A DNA stretch of 5,746 nucleotides from Nitrososphaerales archaeon. GTDB lineage: Archaea; Thermoproteota; Nitrososphaeria; Nitrososphaerales; UBA183. This document shows, one piece after another, positions 1-5,101 of the stretch (position 1 is the stretch's first letter; every line of letters begins with the position of its first letter). Both the position numbers and the translations under genes were made by a program. The notes under the pieces were generated by a model. It had not been told where the DNA came from and made no database searches. It saw only the letters and a list, made by a program, of their open reading frames with translations. The stretch spans positions 1 to 5,746 of the forward strand of contig JASIEW010000041.1 of the NCBI GenBank assembly GCA_030045755.1. Reading direction: 5' to 3'.

Positions 1-888
1 TACTATCCGGCCCAGCCCGTCGACACGCTCAGCGACTACAGGGGAGTGTGCGTGAACTACCTCAGGGAGGGGTTCGGCGTGCTCTGCAACGCCCACCACC
101 ACGAGGTCGCCACGGCCGGGCAGTGCGAAATCGACATGTACAGGGACGAGCTCGTGACCATGGCGGACAGCGCGATGACCTACAAGTTCGTCACCAAGAA
201 CGTGGCGAGCCGGATGGGCATGATAGCGTCGACGATGCCAAAGCCGATATTCGGCGACAACGCGGTCGGCATGCACATCCACTCGAGCCTCTGGAAGAGC
301 GGGAAGAATGCGTTCTTCGACCCGGCTGACTCCTACGCGGAGATCAGCCAGGAGGCGAGGTACTACATCGGAGGGATAATGGAGCACAGCAGGGCGCTGA
401 CTGCGATAGTGGACCCGACCACCAACTCCTACCACAGGCTGGTGCCGGGCTACGAGGCGCCCGTGTACATAGCGTGGAGCAAGATGAACAGGTCGGCGAA
501 CGTGAGGATACCCGCGTACGAGAAGGGGTCGGAGGGGGCGAAGAGGGTGGAGTTCAGGACACCCGACCCGTCGTGCAACCCGTACCTGGCCTTCGCCGCC
601 ATCACGGCAGCGGGGCTGGACGGGATGCGGAAGAAAACGGAGCCGGGCGACCCGGTCGACGAGGACATCTACAAGCTCACCCCCGAGAAGAGGCGGGAGA
701 AGAAAGTGGGAGAGCTGCCCGGCAGCCTGAAGGAGGCTGTCGAGAGCCTGAAGAGCGACTCGGGCTTCCTCGGCGGCACATTCCCGCCAGACCTCGTGGA
801 GGTCATCGAGGAGCTGGAGATGGAGGCGTACAGGTCAGTCGCCGCGAGGCCGCACCCGTACGAGTTCTACATGTACTTTGACATTTAG
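1..888 (+). CDS. glnA: Glutamine synthetase type I, C-terminal part (5' truncated by window edge)
   Basis: ATP-dependent ligation of ammonia to glutamate in the cytoplasm. The frame is open from base 1, so the gene starts upstream; 295 residues are visible of a family usually 440-490 long. Numbering from the first visible codon: the HHHEVATAGQCEID metal/substrate block at 32-45; KPIFGDNAVGMHIHSSLW at 81-98, including the catalytic-site His of the MHxH motif; the PGYEAP flap Glu and NRSANVRIP, with its phosphate- and glutamate-binding Arg residues, near 149-171; VEFRTPDP and NPYLAFAAI at 183-201. The protein ends in the family-typical RPHPYEF...YFDI. A Tyr (224, in EDIYKLTPEKR) sits where bacterial GSI-beta enzymes are adenylylated, but the surrounding sequence differs, so that control is unlikely. 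Arginine is almost always AGG and isoleucine often ATA, unlike the next gene. A GTG at 46 could be mistaken for a start but lies inside conserved sequence. Confidence 0.97.
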   Translation, partial: YYPAQPVDTLSDYRGVCVNYLREGFGVLCNAHHHEVATAGQCEIDMYRDELVTMADSAMTYKFVTKNVASRMGMIASTMPKPIFGDNAVGMHIHSSLWKSGKNAFFDPADSYAEISQEARYYIGGIMEHSRALTAIVDPTTNSYHRLVPGYEAPVYIAWSKMNRSANVRIPAYEKGSEGAKRVEFRTPDPSCNPYLAFAAITAAGLDGMRKKTEPGDPVDEDIYKLTPEKRREKKVGELPGSLKEAVESLKSDSGFLGGTFPPDLVEVIEELEMEAYRSVAARPHPYEFYMYFDI

Positions 889-918
889 CCGAATGTCGTG
901 GAATAGGTAGAATTCACT
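871..918 (+). repeat. Imperfect direct repeat, copy A (glnA 3' end plus downstream DNA)
   Basis: This stretch covers the last six codons of glnA (MYFDI and stop) plus 30 non-coding bases. It aligns without gaps to 2252-2299: by eye 17 of 18 coding bases and 18 of 30 downstream bases agree, and most differences are transitions. The shared block GGTAGAA lies at 906-912 here and at 2287-2293 in copy B. The two copies bracket the methyltransferase gene. Confidence 0.7.
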
Positions 919-924
919 AATCGG

Positions 925-955
925 CGAGTCCCCACAGGCTAATGGCGTGGACTCG
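925..955. other. Hairpin downstream of glnA
   Basis: CGAGTCC (925-931) is the exact reverse complement of GGACTCG (949-955). Two further pairs (AC with GT) become possible if a CC bulge is allowed, leaving an 11-base loop. It lies about 35 bases after the glnA stop, so it would sit in the 3' end of the glnA transcript. No T-tract follows, so it is not a typical archaeal terminator. An RNA stability or processing role is possible but unproven. Confidence 0.4.
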
Positions 956-1084
956 ACCCAGGCCGCCCACACAAATGTTTCCCAACGAGCGAGGCAAATC
1001 ACTTTCGCAAGAATGGGTGAATGTGGTTCATGACGCTGCTTAAACGTCAGCGAGGCGAGTCTTCCTCTGACATGACCCATGCAT

Positions 1085-1126
1085 CCATAAATGTCAAAGG
1101 GCAGGCACAGGTAGGTAAGACGGAGG
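1085..1126 (+). promoter_or_regulatory. Putative promoter and Shine-Dalgarno of the methyltransferase gene
   Basis: CCATAAATG (1085-1093) resembles an archaeal TATA box. Transcription would start near 1113-1116, leaving a short leader that contains GGAGG at 1122-1126. That GGAGG lies ten bases before the CTG at 1137, the first codon that could start the full-length methyltransferase. Seen: both motifs and their spacing. Inferred: their function. Confidence 0.4.
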
Positions 1127-1136
1127 GCGAAGAACT

Positions 1137-2210
1137 CTGAAAATACAAGAGGATTTCAATCAAGAGAAGGCAGATGCATTTGCAAACAAGGTAGCAGCCG
1201 ACACCACCGGCCTCCTTGTGACGGTATTGTCCAGCATCGGTGATCGCCTTGGGCTTTTCAAGAGCCTTGCGACAGAGGGCCCTGCGACAAGCATTGAACT
1301 CGCTGAACGTATGCACGTAAATGAGAGGTACACTCGCGAATGGCTCAGCGCAATGGCTTGCGCAGGGTACCTTGAATATGAGTCTTCGGGTCATCGCTTC
1401 ACACTCCCGAAGGAGCACGTTCCGATACTGGCAGACGAGCGCGGCGCATCATTCTTCGGTGGTGTCCAGGAGGAGATGGTGGGATTTGCCGGACCGATTA
1501 AGCAGCTGATGGAGGCCTTCCGCAACGGCGGTGGTCTCAGCATGGACTCCTACGACCCGAGCACCTGGGAAGGTCAGGCGCGGTATGCCGTATCCTGGTA
1601 CGACCACCTCCTTGTGCCCATTTGGATGCCACTTATGCCGGCGGTAATGTCCAAACTCGAGAGTGGCGCCCTCGTTGCGGACGTTGGATGCGGTGAGGCA
1701 GGAGCCATGATCAAGTTGGCTCAAACTTATCCGCGTTCGCGGTTCTGCGGCTACGATAATTACGCTCCTGCGTTAGAGCGCGCCGCGGCCAAGACTCGCG
1801 CGGCCGGCGTGGCCGATCGCGTGAGCTTTGAGCTGAAGGACATCGCGGAAGGGATGAACGAAAAATATGATATCATCACTACGTTCGACGTCGTACATGA
1901 CGCGGTCAGCCCACGAAGACTGTTGCGTGCGATCCACGACGGACTCCGACCCGACGGGCGCTACGTGTGCGTCGAAGTCAACAGTTCAGAGAAGCTCGAG
2001 GAAAACATCGGTGCACAAGGCGCCTTCCTCTACAGCTGCAGCGTGCTTTACTGCATGCCCGCCTCGTTAGCAAACCAGGGGGAAGGCCTTGGGACTGCCG
2101 GTCTTCCGGAGATGAAGATGCGCCGACTGTGTCAGGAAACAGGGTTCACGAGGATAAGGCGCGTGCCGATGGATGATTCATTCAATGCCCTTTACGAGAT
2201 TGCGCCTTAG
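1137..2210 (+). CDS. SAM-dependent methyltransferase, Rv2258c-like, with N-terminal winged helix
   Basis: A class I methyltransferase transferring a methyl group from S-adenosylmethionine to an unknown, probably small-molecule, acceptor. From CTG 1137 it is 357 residues, the usual family length. The N-terminal FNQEKADAFANK (7-18) is a typical opening for this family. A winged-helix module spans about 28-100 (IGDRLGLF, ELAERMHVNERYTREWLSAM). The Rossmann domain has motif I VADVGCGEAG at 180-189, the acidic ribose-binding turn GYD at 205-207, FDVVHD at 250-255 and LRPDGRYV just after. The C-terminal YSCSVLYCMPASLA...GLGTAGLP is also characteristic. No ATG, GTG or TTG exists between the upstream stop (1116-1118) and GTG 1218, yet the conserved N-terminus lies in that gap. 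Initiation at CTG, after GGAGG at 1122-1126, is therefore proposed; GTG 1218 would cut off about 27 conserved-looking residues. Codon use (CGC, CGT, CGA common) differs from glnA and suggests acquisition. Confidence 0.87.
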   Translation: MKIQEDFNQEKADAFANKVAADTTGLLVTVLSSIGDRLGLFKSLATEGPATSIELAERMHVNERYTREWLSAMACAGYLEYESSGHRFTLPKEHVPILADERGASFFGGVQEEMVGFAGPIKQLMEAFRNGGGLSMDSYDPSTWEGQARYAVSWYDHLLVPIWMPLMPAVMSKLESGALVADVGCGEAGAMIKLAQTYPRSRFCGYDNYAPALERAAAKTRAAGVADRVSFELKDIAEGMNEKYDIITTFDVVHDAVSPRRLLRAIHDGLRPDGRYVCVEVNSSEKLEENIGAQGAFLYSCSVLYCMPASLANQGEGLGTAGLPEMKMRRLCQETGFTRIRRVPMDDSFNALYEIAP

Positions 2211-2251
2211 CAGCCAGAATCTAGCAACGACATGTAGAAGTTAACTTACAG

Positions 2252-2299
2252 ATGTACTTCGACATTTAGTCAGATATCCGAGGATGGGTAGAACTCGCC
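2252..2299 (+). repeat. Imperfect direct repeat, copy B (glnA tail remnant)
   Basis: Ungapped partner of 871-918. It encodes MYFDI followed by TAG at 2267-2269, exactly like the end of glnA, then continues into the same non-coding sequence around GGTAGAA. Immediately upstream the same frame reads HVEVNLQ, loosely resembling HPYEFY in glnA, so homology may extend about 20 bases further left with small insertions. No longer glnA frame is present, so this is a scar or fragment rather than a second gene. Confidence 0.7.
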
Positions 2300-2343
2300 A
2301 AAAGTCGTATGGGTTCAAATCCCTGCAACCGCAGTCTCTTTTT
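2277..2343 (+). other. tRNA-like remnant (D-arm-like and T-arm-like pieces) with T-tract
   Basis: CGAG (2279-2282) can pair with CTCG (2294-2297) around a loop containing GGGTAGAA, like a D arm. Downstream GGGTTCAAATCCC (about 2320-2332) looks like a T arm with only three sure pairs, followed by TGCAACCGCA and a TCTCTTTTT tract. An anticodon arm and a matching 5' acceptor strand are absent, so this is not a functional tRNA. It may be a degraded tRNA end or a coincidence. Confidence 0.25.
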
Positions 2344-2465
2344 CACAAGGAGATTTCCTAGTTCGACCCTCACATGAGAACGTCGGATAGCAAGCGATTT
2401 ACTCTTCGTTTTCGATATTATTGGCAAAGAAGAGATCGGTGCCAAAGCGAAAAGAAAGGTTTGAA

Positions 2466-2490
2466 AGGGGTCTTCTATTGAATCGCCCCT
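2466..2490. promoter_or_regulatory. AGGGG/CCCCT inverted repeat abutting the HTH gene start
   Basis: AGGGG at 2466-2470 and CCCCT at 2486-2490 form a 5-bp inverted repeat with a 15-base spacer that ends directly at the GTG start codon. In RNA it would pair the only purine-rich, Shine-Dalgarno-like stretch with sequence at the start codon. In DNA it could be an operator for the adjacent HTH protein. Five pairs can arise by chance. Confidence 0.25.
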
Positions 2491-2985
2491 GTGGCTCATT
2501 TTGATGTGAAGGCACTTTATGATGCACTAGACGAAAGGCGGAGATTGCGCGATATGAGTTGGTCCCAGGTGCAAAAAGAAATCGCCCAGCCAGGCTCGAA
2601 GCACCCTATCAGCCTCTCCACAATTCGTGGGACGCAGACTGGCAGGACAACCGAAGCAGATGGCATACTTGCGATGGTGCGATGGCTGGGCGTGACGTTT
2701 CAGGATTTCTCTGTAGGCGTAGAGGGCCCAGTTTCCTCTTTACCCCTAGAAAAAGAGGGCATGCGAAGGTTTGATGCGCGTGCGTTCTACTCCGCTTTGG
2801 ACAAAGAGCGGCAAAGACGAGGTCTCAGCTGGAAAGAGCTCACCGAACAAGAGTTCCCTGGTTGGAGTACTACCATGGTAACCAGTCTTGCAAAGGGCGG
2901 TCGAATGGGCGCGTCGAAGGTCGTTGCTCTTGCTGCTTGGTTGCGTAGATCTCCCGAAAGCTTTACCCGTAGTACAACACACTAA
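2491..2985 (+). CDS. Tandem-repeat HTH (XRE-like) DNA-binding protein
   Basis: A 164-residue soluble protein made of two homologous halves. Residues 4-74 (FDVKALYDALDERRRLRDMS onward) align with 94-159 (FDARAFYSALDKERQRRGLS onward), sharing FD-x-x-A-x-Y-x-ALD, the basic helix, SW, and an end of the form (A)WL...S/TFxxF. Each half resembles a Cro/C1-type helix-turn-helix seen in small regulators that read FD..ALYxALD...LSWxxVAxE. In the first half ISLSTIRGTQTGR (40-52) would contain the recognition helix; in the second, WSTTMVTSLAKGGR (125-138). A 19-residue linker joins them. The GTG start is the only one possible: an in-frame TGA lies at 2479-2481. A sequence-specific regulator is the simplest reading; targets are unknown. 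The gene stands alone, with a structured non-coding region after it that could hold its sites. Confidence 0.75.
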   Translation: MAHFDVKALYDALDERRRLRDMSWSQVQKEIAQPGSKHPISLSTIRGTQTGRTTEADGILAMVRWLGVTFQDFSVGVEGPVSSLPLEKEGMRRFDARAFYSALDKERQRRGLSWKELTEQEFPGWSTTMVTSLAKGGRMGASKVVALAAWLRRSPESFTRSTTH

Positions 2986-3005
2986 GGAACGCACCTAGCC
3001 TTGAT

Positions 3006-3070
3006 TTCGATTGCTTATCGTCGGTCTGAATATCCTGACCGATCGCATCAATAGACCTGAAGCAATCGAA
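3006..3070. repeat. Nested inverted repeat, outer arms TTCGATTGCTT / AAGCAATCGAA
   Basis: TTCGATTGCTT (3006-3016) is the exact reverse complement of AAGCAATCGAA (3060-3070), 11 bp. Inside lies a second stem, TCGGTC (3021-3026) with GACCGA (3037-3042), 6 bp around a 10-base loop. It starts about 20 bases after the stop of the HTH gene, so it may be a transcript-end structure or a protein-binding region. Confidence 0.55.
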
Positions 3071-3166
3071 TTGATTTTGATGAACTTTTCATTCATAATG
3101 TCGCCGCAAAAGAACCTAAAGTGCGGTGCCCTGCGACCGTACTATTACTCTTAAGTCCGATTACAT

Positions 3167-3188
3167 CAATCGAATCCGGCTTCGATTG
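3167..3188. repeat. Perfect 8-bp hairpin CAATCGAA / TTCGATTG
   Basis: CAATCGAA (3167-3174) and TTCGATTG (3181-3188) are perfect inverted copies separated by TCCGGC. The same octamer forms the ends of the outer arms at 3006-3013 and 3063-3070, giving four copies in 183 bases. Confidence 0.6.
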
Positions 3189-3343
3189 GCTAAGGCTTGA
3201 AGAATGCCCCAACTCGCCATCATAGCTGGCGCCGGCCCCTTTGCCCCGCCTCATCACCCGAGAAAGCGCTCCTCTTAGTAGCAGCCTTCCTCGACGAGCC
3301 TACTCCAGATATTCCCTTAACCAAGCCGACAGGTTACTATCCC

Positions 3344-3367
3344 AGCTTCACTAGGTGAGGTGAAGCT
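3344..3367. other. Perfect 8-bp hairpin AGCTTCAC / GTGAAGCT
   Basis: AGCTTCAC at 3344-3351 pairs with GTGAAGCT at 3360-3367 around an 8-base loop. It lies about 90 bases before the small ORF at 3455, so it could be part of that gene's leader or an operator. No T-tract follows, so it is not an obvious terminator. Confidence 0.4.
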
Positions 3368-3454
3368 TCCGAGGAACAGAGTCTGTCAAATAGCTCCGTC
3401 TCAATGTTGAGGGTCTACCTGCATTATGAAGAGTTAGCAAAGGAGGATAGCTAG

Positions 3455-3556
3455 ATGTTTTCAATCAGCTCTACTTCGACCTCTAGACATCCGAAGAGAG
3501 AGCGTTGGGTCGGTCAGGCCGTCGCGAAACGAGTCTTCCGGCGGCACTCTGCTTAG
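3455..3556 (+). CDS. Small basic protein of unknown function (33 residues)
   Basis: ATG at 3455 is preceded by AAAGGAGGAT, in which AGGAGG (3441-3446) is a full match to the anti-Shine-Dalgarno, eight bases from the start codon. It is the best ribosome binding site in the window. The peptide opens with a Ser/Thr-rich stretch (MFSISSTSTS) and continues with a strongly basic part (RHPKRERWVGQAVAKRVFRR), ending in HSA. It has no membrane segment or signal peptide that I can see. The stop codon (3554-3556) overlaps the stop of the convergent regulator gene, so the two transcripts would overlap tail to tail. The basic composition would suit nucleic-acid or membrane-surface binding, but that is only inference. 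I recognise no family. It could also be a relic of a longer gene. Confidence 0.45.
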   Translation: MFSISSTSTSRHPKRERWVGQAVAKRVFRRHSA

Positions 3557-4542
3557 GCCAGAATCTCTTCAGACTTGGACTTCTCGGCTCCCGGCCATTT
3601 CTCATAGTGTCTCCGGTTCAATATCACATCCTGCAGAGCGTTCGCGTGCACCTCTCTGACACCCTCCTGTTCTCTGGCCCACTCGGCGATCTGCTCCACA
3701 TGGGAGATGTTGGGAACGGCCAAGGCGAAGTACCCGTGATGGCCCGACGTGTTTGAAAAGACGAGACTCTCTCCGATTCGTGACAAGACAAGCCGATTCA
3801 CCGCGGCCTTGGACTCGCGTGAGGAATAGTCTACGACGAGGTCCATGGGAATGAAGCCATGGATGGCCTTGAGGTCGATTATGGGAAGCATGTAGATTGT
3901 GCCCGCCGCGGAGAGTTTGGATACTCTTCGGCCAACCGTCTTGGTCGATAGTTTCAGCTCTCTGGCCACACCTGAATACGGCTTCCAGGGGTCCTGCCGA
4001 AGGGCGTCAATGATGGCCGCGTCTGTAGCCTTCAGTTCGAGCACTGGAACATTGACCGCCACCTGCTTTCGCAGCGCTCCGCCGAGGGCCGTGCTTTCAG
4101 CCAGGCGCTGCATCGAGAGACCTGGGTCAGTCGTGTTCTTGTGGATCACGACCAGGCTCAACCTAGGCCCGAAGTAGTTGCACACTCTTTCGACTTGCCT
4201 CTGTGACAAGAGGCTGCGAATGACCTCATCCTTGTCTGAGTCCTGCTCGACCAAGGACCAGGCGTGAATGACACCTTCCCCTGTTACGCCTGGGCTGACA
4301 CCCAGGTACCAGCCCCTCAGTACATGCTGTTCTTGAAACCTCTTGAACCTACTCCGAACAGTTCCTTGGTCAATCTTGAGCTCTCTTGCCATGGATCTGA
4401 ACGATCTTCTGAGGACGGGCGTCCCCGGTGGCGCGCCATTACTGGCGAGCAGGAATCTCAGAATACCGAGATCGAATCTGTCCAATCTTTTAGGGGTTTG
4501 ACGGCACTTTGACGTATTAAGGGTGTCCCAATTGCGGAGCAA
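3553..4542 (-). CDS. Lrp/AsnC-like transcriptional regulator with two HTH-sensor modules
   Basis: A predicted DNA-binding regulator with an internal duplication. Counting from TTG 4542 (329 residues): the first winged helix is at about 20-80 (LDRFDLGILRFLL, then SMARELKIDQGTVRSRFKRF); an alpha/beta segment follows at about 90-165. The second winged helix is at 168-220 (TDAAIIDALRQD, then GVARELKLSTKTVGRRVSKL), with a second alpha/beta segment at 230-310 ending in VILNRRHYEKW. This is the HTH-RAM order of Lrp/AsnC proteins repeated twice; ordinary Lrp proteins are about 150 residues. The coordinates give the longest frame. A TTG at 4485 may be the true start, because it begins right at LDRFDLGIL, has a TTAATA box (4515-4520) about 32 bases upstream, and avoids placing the start inside the hairpin at 4533-4551. 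The gene is divergent from the SnoaL-like gene, which it may control. Confidence 0.82.
   Translation of the reverse strand: MLRNWDTLNTSKCRQTPKRLDRFDLGILRFLLASNGAPPGTPVLRRSFRSMARELKIDQGTVRSRFKRFQEQHVLRGWYLGVSPGVTGEGVIHAWSLVEQDSDKDEVIRSLLSQRQVERVCNYFGPRLSLVVIHKNTTDPGLSMQRLAESTALGGALRKQVAVNVPVLELKATDAAIIDALRQDPWKPYSGVARELKLSTKTVGRRVSKLSAAGTIYMLPIIDLKAIHGFIPMDLVVDYSSRESKAAVNRLVLSRIGESLVFSNTSGHHGYFALAVPNISHVEQIAEWAREQEGVREVHANALQDVILNRRHYEKWPGAEKSKSEEILA
4515..4520 (-). promoter_or_regulatory. TATA-like box for the Lrp-type gene
   Basis: On the minus strand CCTTAATACG contains TTAATA, centred about 32 bases before the alternative TTG start at 4485. This spacing would give a transcript with a leader of a few bases. 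It supports 4485 over 4542 as the start, but such short motifs are weak evidence. Confidence 0.3.
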
Positions 4543-4551
4543 AACTCCGCA
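4533..4551. promoter_or_regulatory. Hairpin/operator-like palindrome between divergent genes
   Basis: TGCGGAG (4533-4539) and CTCCGCA (4545-4551) are perfect 7-bp inverted arms around CAAAA. The element lies between the divergent regulator and SnoaL-like genes, six bases from the TATA-like box of the latter. It fits an operator for the regulator. The longest possible start of the regulator (TTG 4542) would fall in its loop. Confidence 0.5.
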
Positions 4552-4556
4552 CCTAC

Positions 4557-4564
4557 TTTAGTTA
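4557..4564 (+). promoter_or_regulatory. TATA-like box for the SnoaL-like gene
   Basis: TTTAGTTA is centred about 26 bases upstream of ATG 4586, the spacing expected for an archaeal leaderless transcript. No Shine-Dalgarno is seen before that ATG, which agrees with this reading. Confidence 0.45.
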
Positions 4565-4585
4565 TGGTAGGGCTTCGCCTGATGC

Positions 4586-4996
4586 ATGGATCAAACTGCC
4601 GAACAAGAGAGAAACAAGGCATTGCTCCTGCGCTTGATTGAGGAGGGATTCAATGGCGGGAACCTTTCGGTCGTCGGAGAAATCGTCGCCGCGAATTGCA
4701 AGGAGCACCAGAGAGGGAACTCCGACGGAGCTCGAGGAACCGAGGAGGTGATCAGGACACTTCGTGGGTGGTTTCCGGATTTTGAGATGCACGTGGAAGA
4801 CATGGTCACCTCGGGGGATAAGGTATGGGCGAGGTTCGTCGCTCTTGGTACAAACCTAGGGCCCTTCATGGGCAACAAGTCCACTGGAAGGAAGATTAGG
4901 ATCGACGTAATCGACATAGCGCGCTTCGCCGACGGGAAGATTGTCGAGCACTGGGGGTGCCAGACCAGCTTGGAGTCATGCTCCAACTTGGACTAG
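4586..4996 (+). CDS. SnoaL-like / ester cyclase family protein (NTF2-like fold)
   Basis: A 136-residue single-domain protein of the SnoaL-like polyketide cyclase/ester cyclase superfamily, which forms a cone-shaped alpha+beta barrel with a ligand pocket. Family marks: the N-terminal helix NKALLLRLIEEGFNGGNLSV (10-29), then an ExVAxxCxEH-type segment (32-41), GTEEVIRTLRGWFPDFEMHV (51-70), the VEDMVTSGDKVWARFVALGT strands (70-89), and GRKIRIDVIDIARFADGKIVEHW (101-123) ending in the typical EHWG. Members act as cyclases, isomerases or binding proteins, and many are uncharacterised, so the substrate cannot be stated. Length is normal, so the gene looks intact. ATG 4586 is chosen because an in-frame TGA lies just upstream (4580-4582) and a TATA-like box sits 26 bases before it. 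It is a single-gene unit, divergent from the Lrp-type regulator and convergent with marR. Confidence 0.88.
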   Translation: MDQTAEQERNKALLLRLIEEGFNGGNLSVVGEIVAANCKEHQRGNSDGARGTEEVIRTLRGWFPDFEMHVEDMVTSGDKVWARFVALGTNLGPFMGNKSTGRKIRIDVIDIARFADGKIVEHWGCQTSLESCSNLD

Positions 4997-5101
4997 TTCA
5001 TGAGAGGGACGAAGCTATGACACAAGAATAGAATCAGAGATTAGGCTCCGCCCTATGACGTCTGAATAAATGCAGGCAAATTCGCACAGCGGCTCCCTGA
5101 G

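Larger units (their letters stand above)
2986..3454. other. Gene-poor, inverted-repeat-rich intergenic region
   Basis: About 470 bases with no convincing gene on either strand. The left half (3000-3190) is AT-rich and contains the TTCGATTG/CAATCGAA cluster described separately. The right half has a perfect 8-bp hairpin at 3344-3367 and an odd palindrome ACAGAGTCTGT at 3376-3386. A 24-residue ORF at 3204-3278 begins MPQLAIIAGAGP, like the nucleotide-binding turn of a Rossmann protein, but stops quickly. It could be a relic of a dehydrogenase gene. It lacks a clear ribosome binding site. Confidence 0.6.

Noticed and set aside
474..881. Alternative plus-strand frame inside glnA
   Set aside because: Low-complexity Arg/Gly-rich product caused by the high G+C content of glnA; the glnA frame carries all the conserved motifs.
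1031..1052. TGACG...CGTCA and CGCTG...CAGCG partial inverted repeats
   Set aside because: Only 5 bp, mutually exclusive pairings and no T-tract; indistinguishable from chance.
1047..1418. Minus-strand 123-residue frame over the methyltransferase start
   Set aside because: Antisense to a well-supported gene, with no recognisable domain; a shadow frame.
2404..2459. CTTCGTTTTCG versus CGAAAAGAAAG imperfect inverted repeat before the tandem-HTH gene
   Set aside because: Low-complexity A/T-rich arms with mismatches; likely compositional.
3204..3278. 24-residue ORF starting MPQLAIIAGAGP, Rossmann-like
   Set aside because: Stops after 24 codons and lacks a clear ribosome binding site. Downstream frames do not continue a recognisable dehydrogenase, so at most a relic; not called as a gene.
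4591..4986. Minus-strand 131-residue frame opposite the SnoaL-like gene
   Set aside because: Almost fully antisense to a clear family member. Its sequence reads as a mirror of that gene's codons, with no domain of its own.
4997..5101. Spacer between the convergent SnoaL-like and marR genes
   Set aside because: Read for terminators, small ORFs and repeats; nothing above chance level was seen.
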